Source: Paraburkholderia sp. UYCP14C
GTDB lineage: Bacteria; Pseudomonadota; Gammaproteobacteria; Burkholderiales; Burkholderiaceae
NCBI RefSeq assembly: GCF_004197395.1
Contig: NZ_SELS01000004.1
Coordinates: forward strand, 62,001-126,000
Reading direction: 5' to 3'
DNA: 64,000 bases
Shown here: positions 8,777 to 18,016 of the stretch, one piece after another
Layout of the letters: every line of letters begins with the position of its first letter
Position numbering within the stretch: the first letter of the stretch is position 1
Position numbers and translations under genes: made by a program
The notes under the pieces: generated by a model
The model's input: the letters and a program-made list of their open reading frames with translations, nothing else
The model's database searches: none
Told to the model about the DNA's origin: nothing

Positions 8777-9988
8777 ATGTCTTTACCTACCTTTTTCATC
8801 CATCTACCGAAATGCGGCGGGTCGACCGTCATTTCGTGTTTTGATTTGAATAAAGGGAATGATCAATTCATTAGTTTTGTCTGGGATCAGGATGGCTGGG
8901 GAAACTGTCGCGCAAAGCTGCTCGAGACTCATGTCGGTGGCGGCCATCAACCGTACGGCATTCATCGGGTGATCAAACATCCGGTCAACTACTGCACGAT
9001 CCTGCGCGATCCGCTCGCACGCCAGATCTCGCACTACCGGTATGCGGCGAACGGCAAGAACGGCGAGGTCACGCGCGGCGTCAGCGTATCGACGCCGGAG
9101 GCGCTGGCGCAGCAAGGCGTGCTGTCGCTCGACGAGTGGGTCCGCGAATCGATCGGCGGCCGGAACCTGTTCGTGCAGATGCTGAGCGGCGAGCCGGTGG
9201 TCAACGAAGCGAGTCTCTCCATCGCGCGAATCCATTTGCGCGAGCAGATCGGCACCGTCGGCGTTTGCGAGGACATCAGCGAATTCCTGCTGCGGCTCTG
9301 CGGTTCGACCGGGATGAAATTGCCGTTCTATTTCGAAACGAATCGCACCAATGGCACGCCGCAAGGCAACGGGCACATCAGCGACGCGGCCAGACAAAAG
9401 TTCATCGAGGACAACAGCTTTGATTACGAGCTGTTCCGCGACGCGAGCCGGATCGTCGAAGCCTATGCTAAAGAAACCGGCGAGGTCTTTTCGAATGCGC
9501 TCGAATTGGTCCGCGTGATTCAGTCCGAAATCAATCGGCTCGAGAATCCGCACGTCTACACCTCGCCGGTTTTCGGCTTCGACGGCTCATTCCTGTCGCG
9601 CGTGCATGAGGTGATCCGCCGCTTCGATCTGACGCCGATCGACACTTATCTGCAGTTCGCGCAAAGCCGCCAGCGTCGTCCGGTCGACCTGTTCGACGGC
9701 TTCGTCGACACCGTGCAGGATGGCGTTGTGTACGGCTGGGCCGTCAATCTGAGCCAGCCGGAGCGGCAGGTACCGCTGGAGGTGCGGGTCGATGGGCAAA
9801 TCGTCGCGACTGGCCACAGCGGCGACCCGCGGCCCGATGTAGCGAGTGCCGGTTATCGGAATTCGCACAGCGGATTTTCGATTGCGCTGCCAGACGGGAA
9901 TCGGGAAGGCTTTCGCGTTACCATCGCCGATTCCACCGAAAGCCTGCACAACGCAGGGACGTGGCGGCAAGGCTGGCACTGCGAGTAA
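8777..9988 (+). CDS. Sulfotransferase family protein with C-terminal accessory module
   Basis: A 403-residue protein. The N-terminus carries the PAPS 5'-phosphosulfate loop HLPKCGGST (residues 9-17) and the 3'-phosphate motif LRDPLARQISHY (76-87, with R77 and S85), diagnostic of the sulfotransferase 2/heparan-type family. It would move sulfate from PAPS to a hydroxyl or amine, most likely on a glycan or lipid. After a helical linker, residues about 310-400 form a separate beta module beginning GFVDTVQDGVVYGWAVN, a pattern I recall from modules attached to glycosyltransferases. The APS kinase gene follows after 26 bp, so donor synthesis and transfer are paired. The acceptor is unknown. No clear Shine-Dalgarno precedes the ATG. 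Confidence 0.85.
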   Translation: MSLPTFFIHLPKCGGSTVISCFDLNKGNDQFISFVWDQDGWGNCRAKLLETHVGGGHQPYGIHRVIKHPVNYCTILRDPLARQISHYRYAANGKNGEVTRGVSVSTPEALAQQGVLSLDEWVRESIGGRNLFVQMLSGEPVVNEASLSIARIHLREQIGTVGVCEDISEFLLRLCGSTGMKLPFYFETNRTNGTPQGNGHISDAARQKFIEDNSFDYELFRDASRIVEAYAKETGEVFSNALELVRVIQSEINRLENPHVYTSPVFGFDGSFLSRVHEVIRRFDLTPIDTYLQFAQSRQRRPVDLFDGFVDTVQDGVVYGWAVNLSQPERQVPLEVRVDGQIVATGHSGDPRPDVASAGYRNSHSGFSIALPDGNREGFRVTIADSTESLHNAGTWRQGWHCE

Positions 9989-10014
9989 GCTGGAAGAATC
10001 AGGAGAACTTATCC

Positions 10015-10653
10015 ATGAAAGAGCCGCCGAGCTTCGTACAACGCTTCCACGGCAATATCGGGGTGCAGGACCGCATACGCCTGTTCGATCAGACGCCCGC
10101 CACGATCTGGCTGACCGGCCTGTCCGGCGCCGGCAAATCGACGCTCGCGTTCGCGCTCGAGGAGCAGTTGATCGCGCTCGGTCATGCCTGCTATGTGCTC
10201 GACGGCGACAACGTTCGCCACGGTCTGGCGAGCGACCTGGGCTTCGGGCGCGACGACCGGCGCGAAAACATCCGCCGCGTCGCTCATGTCGCCCAGTTGA
10301 TGAACGACGCCGGCCTGATCGTGATTACCGCACTGATTTCGCCGATCCGCGAAGACCGGGCGATGGCGCGCGAAATCATCGGCCCCGACAAGTTCGTCGA
10401 GACCTTCGTGTCCGCCCCGCTCGCCACCTGCGCGAGCCGCGATCCCAAAGGTCTTTACGCGAAAGCGAGGTCTGGCGAGATCAGCTCGTTCACGGGCGTA
10501 TCGGCACCCTATGAGGCGCCGATCGATCCGGACCTGCACGTCGACACCGGCACGCTGAGCCCCACGGAAAGCGTCGCGCAGATCTTCCAATACCTGCGCG
10601 AAAAGTGTCTCGGAACCTCGACTCATCGTTTGGTTCACACGGCAGGCGCCTGA
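10015..10653 (+). CDS. cysC: Adenylylsulfate (APS) kinase
   Basis: A 212-residue APS kinase that makes PAPS from APS and ATP. The Walker A loop GLSGAGKST (about residues 35-43), the LDGDNVRHGLASDLGF substrate motif, FGRDDRRENIRR and SPIREDRAMAR are all canonical. The ATG at 10015 follows CAGGAGAAC; an in-frame extension upstream would overlap the sulfotransferase and lacks family support. In assimilation CysC normally sits with cysDN; here it is coupled only to a sulfotransferase, implying a dedicated PAPS supply for sulfation. Confidence 0.97.
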   Translation: MKEPPSFVQRFHGNIGVQDRIRLFDQTPATIWLTGLSGAGKSTLAFALEEQLIALGHACYVLDGDNVRHGLASDLGFGRDDRRENIRRVAHVAQLMNDAGLIVITALISPIREDRAMAREIIGPDKFVETFVSAPLATCASRDPKGLYAKARSGEISSFTGVSAPYEAPIDPDLHVDTGTLSPTESVAQIFQYLREKCLGTSTHRLVHTAGA

Positions 10654-10710
10654 TCCGCACGAAGCATTTCCGCAAGCACCCGCCGATCTTCACATCGCAC
10701 CGGCTCCAAA

Positions 10711-10742
10711 CGAAAAAACCCGCATAAGCGGGTTTTTTCGTT
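10711..10742. terminator. Bidirectional terminator between cysC and groEL
   Basis: A perfect hairpin, CGAAAAAACCCGC..GCGGGTTTTTTCG with an ATAA loop. It has T-tracts on both strands and can end both the rightward cysC transcript and the leftward groES-groEL transcript. Confidence 0.9.
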
Positions 10743-10852
10743 TGGGAATACGCCTCGCGGCGCACTCCCGGCAGGGACTTCCAGCCGGGCCTCGTCCGTG
10801 ACCCAGCCGCGGTGGTTCAACCACGCGGCCGGACCACGAGGCCCGAGCGGAA

Positions 10853-12496
<1,644 letters not shown>

Positions 12497-12546
12497 CTAA
12501 CTCCTTGAATACTGTGGATATAACCGGGGAAGTAGCGACCTTGCGC

Positions 12547-12837
12547 TTACTTCTGCACCACGGCCATGATGTCTTCTTCGCGCATCACCAGCAGTTCGTT
12601 GCCGTCGACCTTGACGGTCTGGCCTGCGTACTTGCCGAACAGGACGCGGTCACCGACCTTCACGTCGAGCGCAATGGCTGCGCCCTTGTCGTCGCGCTTG
12701 CCCGGGCCGACTGCGAGGATTTCACCTTGATCCGGCTTTTCCGCTGCGGCTTCGGGGATCACGATGCCCGACGCGGTCTTGGTTTCTTGATCCAGACGCT
12801 TGACGATCACGCGATCATGCAAAGGACGAAGGTTCAT
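12547..12837 (-). CDS. groES: Co-chaperonin GroES (Hsp10)
   Basis: A 96-residue lid of the GroEL chamber. The start [14 protein letters not shown], the mobile loop [18 protein letters not shown] and the C-terminal [16 protein letters not shown] are canonical. The ATG at 12837 is preceded by AGAGAGGAGT, a strong ribosome-binding site. First gene of the groES-groEL operon, with about a 90-nt leader from the predicted start site. Confidence 0.99.
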   Translation of the reverse strand: MNLRPLHDRVIVKRLDQETKTASGIVIPEAAAEKPDQGEILAVGPGKRDDKGAAIALDVKVGDRVLFGKYAGQTVKVDGNELLVMREEDIMAVVQK

Positions 12838-12908
12838 ACATACTCCTCTCTGATTGAGACTGAAGAACGCTGAGAAAACCCGGCTGGCCGAGCCAACCGG
12901 AGATGTTG

Positions 12909-12935
12909 TTAGCACTCTCGTGCAGCGAGTGCTAA
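12909..12935. promoter_or_regulatory. CIRCE operator (HrcA-binding site)
   Basis: A perfect match to the CIRCE consensus: TTAGCACTC, nine-base spacer, GAGTGCTAA. HrcA binds this element and represses groE operons at normal temperature. It overlaps the predicted transcription start immediately downstream of the -10 box, the usual repressing position. Confidence 0.97.
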
Positions 12936-12963
12936 TTATATGGACGGGTGGTGACAAATTCAA
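12935..12963 (-). promoter_or_regulatory. Sigma-70 promoter of groES-groEL
   Basis: On the minus strand a TTGAAT -35 box (12958-12963) and a perfect TATAAT -10 box (12935-12940) are separated by exactly 17 bases. The predicted start falls near 12928, inside CIRCE. The -35 region also reads CTTGAA, as in sigma-32 promoters, so dual sigma use is possible. Confidence 0.85.
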
Positions 12964-13253
12964 GAAGTGGGGAGCAGCGCCGCCGCGGGCGGGGTTTTGC
13001 CACGGCCGCCGCGGCACGGGCGCCGCGGCGCAGCGGTGAGCGCCACAGGCGAATTCGAGCAAAAACAATCACTTGCAGCGCGATTCAAGGCTTGCAGCCA
13101 CGCTGCGCGGGAGCGATATGGCAGCCAAATCTCAGCCACGCGCCGCAATCGATACCACCGAATCCGCTATTCCCAGGGAATACCCTCGGCCGATTGAGCA
13201 TAAGGTCGCAAGGTGCAGAAGTCTCCGACACCGACCGGCTCGTCCCGTTCAAC
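12964..13253. other. Intergenic region upstream of the groES promoter
   Basis: With the groES leader, the gene-free stretch is 12838-13253. Beyond the promoter and CIRCE it holds no credible gene. The part at 12965-13040 is very GC-rich (CGCCGCGG-type runs). Confidence 0.4.
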
Positions 13254-13643
13254 TCACTTCGGCGCTGGCGGGTGCAGCGCATTGCCCGCCATCCACTTGA
13301 GCCGTTCGCAGTTGACCTTCATGCGCGCCGCGAATTCCTTCGGATCGCGCTCGCGCAGCGCGTTCATCTGGCTATTGATGTTGTCCGCGCGATGCCAGCC
13401 CGCGTCCCAGTGCTGATCGAAATTGGTCGCACCGGTCAGCACCTTCCGGAGTCGCTCCTTATAGGCGCCGATGCGCTCGGGCGACACGTCGCAAAACGCC
13501 TGCGCGAAGTTCGCGCGCTCGCCCGCCGTCTCCGCGCTCATGTTGGCGTCGCTCGCGCCGCCCGCCAGCGGCGCAGCGAGCGACAGCATCGACAGACAGA
13601 GCGCTGCGCAAAGCGGCCGATAGCGATACGATAGGTTCTTCAT
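13254..13643 (-). CDS. Small exported protein of unknown function
   Basis: A 129-residue product with a clear Sec signal peptide: basic MKNLSYRYR, a hydrophobic LCAALCLSMLSLAAPLAG core and a probable cleavage near residue 30 (GGASDA). The mature part is about 100 residues, helical and charged, with two cysteines (AFCDVSP and KVNCERLK) that could form a disulfide in the periplasm. The ATG at 13643 is chosen because it begins the signal peptide. The helical, Arg/Met-containing character recalls small periplasmic stress proteins, but no family is recognised. Confidence 0.65.
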   Translation of the reverse strand: MKNLSYRYRPLCAALCLSMLSLAAPLAGGASDANMSAETAGERANFAQAFCDVSPERIGAYKERLRKVLTGATNFDQHWDAGWHRADNINSQMNALRERDPKEFAARMKVNCERLKWMAGNALHPPAPK

Positions 13644-13903
13644 CTTCGACTCCTGACGATCCTTCGTGGCGGCCAGGGATTGTCCCGATTCTTCAACGCG
13701 GGTTCGCCAATTGTGTCCTGATTGCACTGCACGATGGCGTTTTCGCGCGCTATCCGATGCGTCGCATCGCGACTAGCGAGTGTTACGCTCGTTGGACCAG
13801 CCTTCGATAGCCTGACCGGCAGCGCGCCGGCAAAAGGCAGACCACGAAAGTGCTCAAGGACAACACTAACAATCGGCGAAACATCGCTGCGGGAGTGACT
13901 GCG

Positions 13904-14548
13904 ATGCCATCTAAAACATATACCGTACTAACGCTGTTGGTGACGAGCAGTGCCGCGTTCGCGTGGCAGCCACTCACCTATCCGATGCGTAGTCAGAGCC
14001 CCTATGAGCGCGGTGTCGACAACGCGATGTGCTACGCGGAAGCGAGCCGCGTCAGCAAGGTCGACATCCGTCGCGAGCCGCAGATCCCTGTGCGCCCAAC
14101 GCCGGTAGCGAAAGGCTCGTCGACGGGCGCGCCGTCGAAGCCGCCTCTACCACCCAGTTCCTTCTCCGCCACACCACTGCCGTACGCCGCGGCAAGCATG
14201 CCGGACGGTGCCAGCATGCCGGCCGGCGCGAGCATGCCGATCGCGGGCGCGCCCACCGGCGCTTCGTCGGCAAACGCGACGGACGCGGCCATCGCTGCCG
14301 CCGCCGCCGCTGGTGCGCGTGCCTCGGCCACCGCAGGAGCAGCAGGTGCGTCAACAGCAAAGACTACTGCGGCCGCAGGCGCGAGCGAAGCAATCGGCGC
14401 GTCGGCGGCATCGGACGCAGCGTTGCAGGCCAACGCGGCATCCGACGTCAAGCTGCCGCCGCTGCCCGCGCCCGAGCCGCCGATGACGCGCTATTGGGCC
14501 GCCTACGCCGCGTGCATGCAGGCGCGAGGGTACGCCGTCGCGCAGTAA
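13904..14548 (+). CDS. Exported Ala/Pro-rich protein of unknown function
   Basis: A 214-residue product beginning MPSKTYTVLTLLVTSSAAFAW, a signal peptide with an AFA-W cleavage site. The first mature 40 residues are ordinary and include one Cys (NAMCYAEASR). Residues about 85-190 are low-complexity Ala/Ser/Pro with a short reiterated ASMPDG/ASMPAG/ASMPIAG motif. The C-terminus (PPMTRYWAAYAACMQARGYA) has a second Cys and looks folded. An ATG at 13904 was chosen over an upstream start because it gives the signal peptide. It precedes the zinc-ribbon gene by 80 bp on the same strand, so they may be one unit. Confidence 0.6.
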   Translation: MPSKTYTVLTLLVTSSAAFAWQPLTYPMRSQSPYERGVDNAMCYAEASRVSKVDIRREPQIPVRPTPVAKGSSTGAPSKPPLPPSSFSATPLPYAAASMPDGASMPAGASMPIAGAPTGASSANATDAAIAAAAAAGARASATAGAAGASTAKTTAAAGASEAIGASAASDAALQANAASDVKLPPLPAPEPPMTRYWAAYAACMQARGYAVAQ

Positions 14549-14628
14549 TTCACTGCTTGCGAGTCTCGTTGCCGTTTCGTGTTTCTTTGACCGAGGCGTC
14601 GTCATAAGACGCCCGTTAGGGGCCGGCC

Positions 14629-16557
14629 ATGTCCACGGATATCACTGCCAATCAGCAAGATCCCCGACGCTGCGATAACTGCGGTGCGCCTCTGGCCGGC
14701 CGCTTCTCGCCTTGTCTTGCGTGCCATTCGGTCGCGCTCGACGCGTTCGGTGCAGATGCGGTCAAACTGCCGCCGCGCAGAATCTGGCAGCCGTCGCCGG
14801 GCACGCTCGTCTATCCCTACGATTCGATCGACGAAGCCGAGTTGGTCGCGAAAGCCAAACGGCGCTCACGCGGCCGCATCGCGCTGGCCGTGTCGGTGTT
14901 GGCGGTGAGTTCCGCTGTGTATCTGGCCTGCATTCACGGCGACGAGTTGCGCTTGGGTGTGCCGCTCGCGTCTACCGGCCTCGTGTCCGCACAAAACGGC
15001 AAGGCCCCCGCTGCGGCTGCCGGCGACTCCGGGGCAGCAGGCAAACAATTGCTGCCGAGCGGCGTCGCGCAGCAGCAACAGCAGACAGCCGACGTGGCGC
15101 AACGCGTTGCGTCGGTCCCGTCCTCGCCGGCTACTCCAGTTTCCCCACCGGCCGCATCGACACCCGAGCAGCGCCAGGCCGTGACGACAACGCCAGATGC
15201 CGCGCGAGTCACCGCCACTCAGCCGACTGACACGAACGATAAGCTGCGCGTCGATACCCGGCCGAGCGGCAGCTCGCAGCAGCCGCCCGCTGAGATCGCG
15301 CAGCAGCCCGCTCCGGTCCGGTCCTCGCCCGTTACAGCCCCGGCCGCATTGCCGCCGGAGCAACACCGCATCGCGTCGACAGCACCGAATGCCGCGCGCG
15401 TGACTGTCGCTCCGCCGGTTGACGCCGAAGATAAACTGCGCACGGCCGCGTCGCCGACCGCCGTCGAGCAACACCTCGCATCGGTCCGGCCCTCGCCAGT
15501 TACACCACCGACCGCATCACCCCTCGAGCAACCTCGCGTCGCGTCGACAACGCCGGATGCCGCGCGCGCGACTACCGATCACCCGCTAAGCGCGCAAAAT
15601 AAACTGCGCGCCGATGCTCCGCCGAGCGCCTCCGCGCAGCAGCAACCCGCCACCGTCGACCAACGCCTCGCATCGGTTCGGCCTGCAGCGCCCACACCGC
15701 CGGCCGCATCTCCACCCGAGCAACACCGCATCGCGTCGACAACGCCGGATACCGCGCGCGCCACTGTCAATCAGCCGATTGGCGCGCAAAACAATCCGCG
15801 CACCGATGCTCGGCCGAGCGCCTCCGCGCAGCAACAACCCGCCATCGTCACGCAACGCCTCGCCTCGGTTCGGCCTGCAGCGCCCACGCCGCCGGCCGCA
15901 TCTCCACCCGAGCAACACCGCATCGCGTCGACAACGCCGGATACCGCGCGCGCCACTGTCAATCAGCCGATTGGCGCGCAAAACAATCCGCGCGCCGATG
16001 CTCGGCCGAGCGCCTCCGCGCAGCAACAACCCGCCATCGTCACGCAACGCCTCGCGTCGGTTCGGCCTGCAGCACCCACGCCACCGGCCGCGTCGCCATC
16101 CGGGCAGCGCTTGATCGCGTCGACAACGCCGGATGCGTCGCGCGCCATCGCACCGCAGCCGATTAGCGCTGAAGATCAACGACGCGCCGATGCGGCCAGG
16201 TATCTGAAAGCGGCACGTGTCAGTCTGAAGGCGAACAATCTGTCGGTCGCGAAATCGCGGATCGCCGCGGCCCTCGCCGTCCAACCAGACAACCGCGACG
16301 CACTGCGCCTGCGCTCCACGGTGCATACGCTCGAACAGCAGCGCGATGCGCTACTCAGCCTCGCGCGCGGCTGCCGTTCCATCGACCACCTGGACTGCAC
16401 GTCGCGCAACGCTGGCATCGCGCTGCAAATCGATTCGAGTAGCAAGGATGCACGGCGTCTGGCGACACGGGCCGAGCGCGAATCCGCACTGCAGATCGTG
16501 TCGTCAGCCGACGACGTGACCCAGCCAATGCCCCAGGTGCGCTACCTGCATCATTGA
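14629..16557 (+). CDS. Zinc-ribbon membrane protein with long Pro/Ala tandem repeats and TPR-like C-terminus
   Basis: A 642-residue protein. The N-terminus has a zinc ribbon, CDNCGAPL..CLAC (Cys15, 18, 29, 32). One transmembrane helix lies at about residues 82-102 (RIALAVSVLAVSSAVYLAC). Residues about 150-515 are disordered Pro/Ala/Gln-rich sequence built of 64-residue tandem units containing QQPA, LASVRP, PEQHRIAST and PDTARAT. The last about 120 residues are helical and TPR-like (RYLKAARVSLKANNLSVAKSRI..). The topology suggests a cytoplasmic zinc finger with a periplasmic arm that holds a folded tip away from the membrane. Function unknown; not recognised as a named family. Confidence 0.7.
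   Translation: MSTDITANQQDPRRCDNCGAPLAGRFSPCLACHSVALDAFGADAVKLPPRRIWQPSPGTLVYPYDSIDEAELVAKAKRRSRGRIALAVSVLAVSSAVYLACIHGDELRLGVPLASTGLVSAQNGKAPAAAAGDSGAAGKQLLPSGVAQQQQQTADVAQRVASVPSSPATPVSPPAASTPEQRQAVTTTPDAARVTATQPTDTNDKLRVDTRPSGSSQQPPAEIAQQPAPVRSSPVTAPAALPPEQHRIASTAPNAARVTVAPPVDAEDKLRTAASPTAVEQHLASVRPSPVTPPTASPLEQPRVASTTPDAARATTDHPLSAQNKLRADAPPSASAQQQPATVDQRLASVRPAAPTPPAASPPEQHRIASTTPDTARATVNQPIGAQNNPRTDARPSASAQQQPAIVTQRLASVRPAAPTPPAASPPEQHRIASTTPDTARATVNQPIGAQNNPRADARPSASAQQQPAIVTQRLASVRPAAPTPPAASPSGQRLIASTTPDASRAIAPQPISAEDQRRADAARYLKAARVSLKANNLSVAKSRIAAALAVQPDNRDALRLRSTVHTLEQQRDALLSLARGCRSIDHLDCTSRNAGIALQIDSSSKDARRLATRAERESALQIVSSADDVTQPMPQVRYLHH
15085..16195 (+). repeat. 192-bp tandem coding repeats
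   Basis: About five to six in-frame units with a period of 192 bp (64 codons) inside the zinc-ribbon protein gene. The first units are diverged; the two units covering roughly 15640-15831 and 15832-16023 are nearly identical, and a third following copy is close. The near identity indicates recent duplication or gene conversion, so copy number may vary between strains. Confidence 0.85.
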
Positions 16558-16675
16558 GGTTGCGCCCGCAAGCGGCGAGCGACGCGCGAAGCCCATGCAT
16601 GCGCGTCGCAACGTAGTGCCGGGGGAAGCTGGCGAGAAACCACGGACCTTTCTATAAGGCAGGCGCAATCGCGCA

Positions 16676-16730
16676 AACAAAAAACGCGCGCCCGTAACCG
16701 TCGGCGACAAGCCGACGGTTACGGGCGCGC
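16676..16730 (-). terminator. Strong intrinsic terminator of the exopolysaccharide operon
   Basis: A perfect 20-bp inverted repeat (16686-16705 and 16711-16730) with a 5-base loop. Read leftward it is followed by GTTTTTTGTTTG, a T-tract. It lies 51 bases after the gmd stop codon. Confidence 0.9.
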
Positions 16731-16781
16731 AGCGCATCACCTCAGCCGGCCGCCATACCGCCGGCCGCCAGATGATGGCAG

Positions 16782-17900
16782 TTACTCGTGATGCTCCAGT
16801 GCAGTAAATCCAGCCAGCGTGACGAGTGCGTCGCGGCGTGCGATCTGGTAGTCCGAGCGCACCATTTCCTTGACCAGTTGATCGAACGACGTGGTCGGCT
16901 TCCAGCCCAGCCGCGCATGCGCCTTCGACGGATCGCCCAGCAGCGTTTCGACTTCGGCCGGACGGAAATAGCGCGGATCGACCCGCAAGATCACGTCGCC
17001 GGGCGACACCTTGATCTCCCGCCCTTCGACCTTTTCGACGATGCCGACTTCATCCACGCCGCTGCCTTCGAAGCGTACGGTGATGCCGAGTTCAGCAGCC
17101 GCCTTCTGAACGAACTGACGCACGCTGTATTGCTCGCCGGTAGCGATCACGAAATCCTCCGGCTGGTCCTGCTGAAGCATCATCCATTGCATTTCCACGT
17201 AATCGCGGGCGTGGCCCCAGTCGCGCAGCGCCGACAGATTGCCGAGATACAGCATCTTCTGGGTGCCCACCGCAATACGCGCGATCGCGCGCGTGATCTT
17301 GCGCGTCACGAAGGTCTCGCCGCGCACCGGCGATTCGTGATTGAACAGGATGCCATTGCACGCGTAGAACCCGTAAGCCTCGCGATAGTTGACCGTGGTC
17401 CAGTAGGCGAACAGCTTGGCGACCGCATACGGGCTGCGCGGATAGAACGGCGTGTTCTCGTTCTGGGGCACCTGCTGAACGAGCCCATAGAGTTCCGACG
17501 TGGACGCCTGATAAAAGCGCGTTTTCTGCTGCATGCCGAGAATTCTGATCGCTTCGAGAATGCGCAACGTGCCAAGACCGTCGGTGTTGGCCGTGTATTC
17601 GGGCTCCTCGAACGACACGGCGACATGGCTCTGAGCCGCGAGGTTGTAGATTTCGTCCGGCTCGACGCGCTGGATCACGCGCAGCAGGCTGGTCGAGTCG
17701 GTCAGATCGGCGTGGTCCAGAAAGAGTCGTTGCTCCGGTTCATGCGGATCGCGGTACAGATGATCGATCCGGTCCGTGTTGAACAGGGACACCCTGCGTT
17801 TGATGCCGTGTACGATGTAGTCCTTGGCGAGCAGCAACTCGGCCAGGTATGAGCCGTCCTGTCCCGTAATGCCGGTGATCAGCGCAACCTTGCGTTTCAT
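16782..17900 (-). CDS. gmd: GDP-mannose 4,6-dehydratase
   Basis: A 372-residue NAD(P)-dependent extended short-chain dehydrogenase converting GDP-mannose to GDP-4-keto-6-deoxymannose, the precursor of GDP-rhamnose, fucose and related sugars. Visible are the cofactor loop [15 protein letters not shown] at residues 8-22, the [15 protein letters not shown] segment, the catalytic region STSELYG and [15 protein letters not shown] (YxxxK). The ATG at 17900 begins [10 protein letters not shown] and follows GGAGAAGG; the open frame upstream has no homology. It is the last gene of the leftward exopolysaccharide block and uses the product of manC. No reductase or epimerase to finish the sugar is nearby. 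Confidence 0.97.
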   Translation of the reverse strand: MKRKVALITGITGQDGSYLAELLLAKDYIVHGIKRRVSLFNTDRIDHLYRDPHEPEQRLFLDHADLTDSTSLLRVIQRVEPDEIYNLAAQSHVAVSFEEPEYTANTDGLGTLRILEAIRILGMQQKTRFYQASTSELYGLVQQVPQNENTPFYPRSPYAVAKLFAYWTTVNYREAYGFYACNGILFNHESPVRGETFVTRKITRAIARIAVGTQKMLYLGNLSALRDWGHARDYVEMQWMMLQQDQPEDFVIATGEQYSVRQFVQKAAAELGITVRFEGSGVDEVGIVEKVEGREIKVSPGDVILRVDPRYFRPAEVETLLGDPSKAHARLGWKPTTSFDQLVKEMVRSDYQIARRDALVTLAGFTALEHHE

Positions 17901-18016
17901 CGAACCTTCTCCCAGATAAAGTTTCCCGATACGTATCCGAACCCCGAACCCGCACTGCTCTCGATCCGTAGACAAACGCCGTGGTATGGTCCGGCGTTCC
18001 GCCGAAGGCCGTGCCT

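Noticed and set aside
15579-16154. Series of about 60-codon frames repeating every 192 bp
   Set aside because: These are antisense shadows of the tandem coding repeats, and their periodicity only confirms the repeat length.
15085-16195. Possible CRISPR-like array because of regular repeats
   Set aside because: The units are contiguous, in-frame and protein-coding, without unique spacers.
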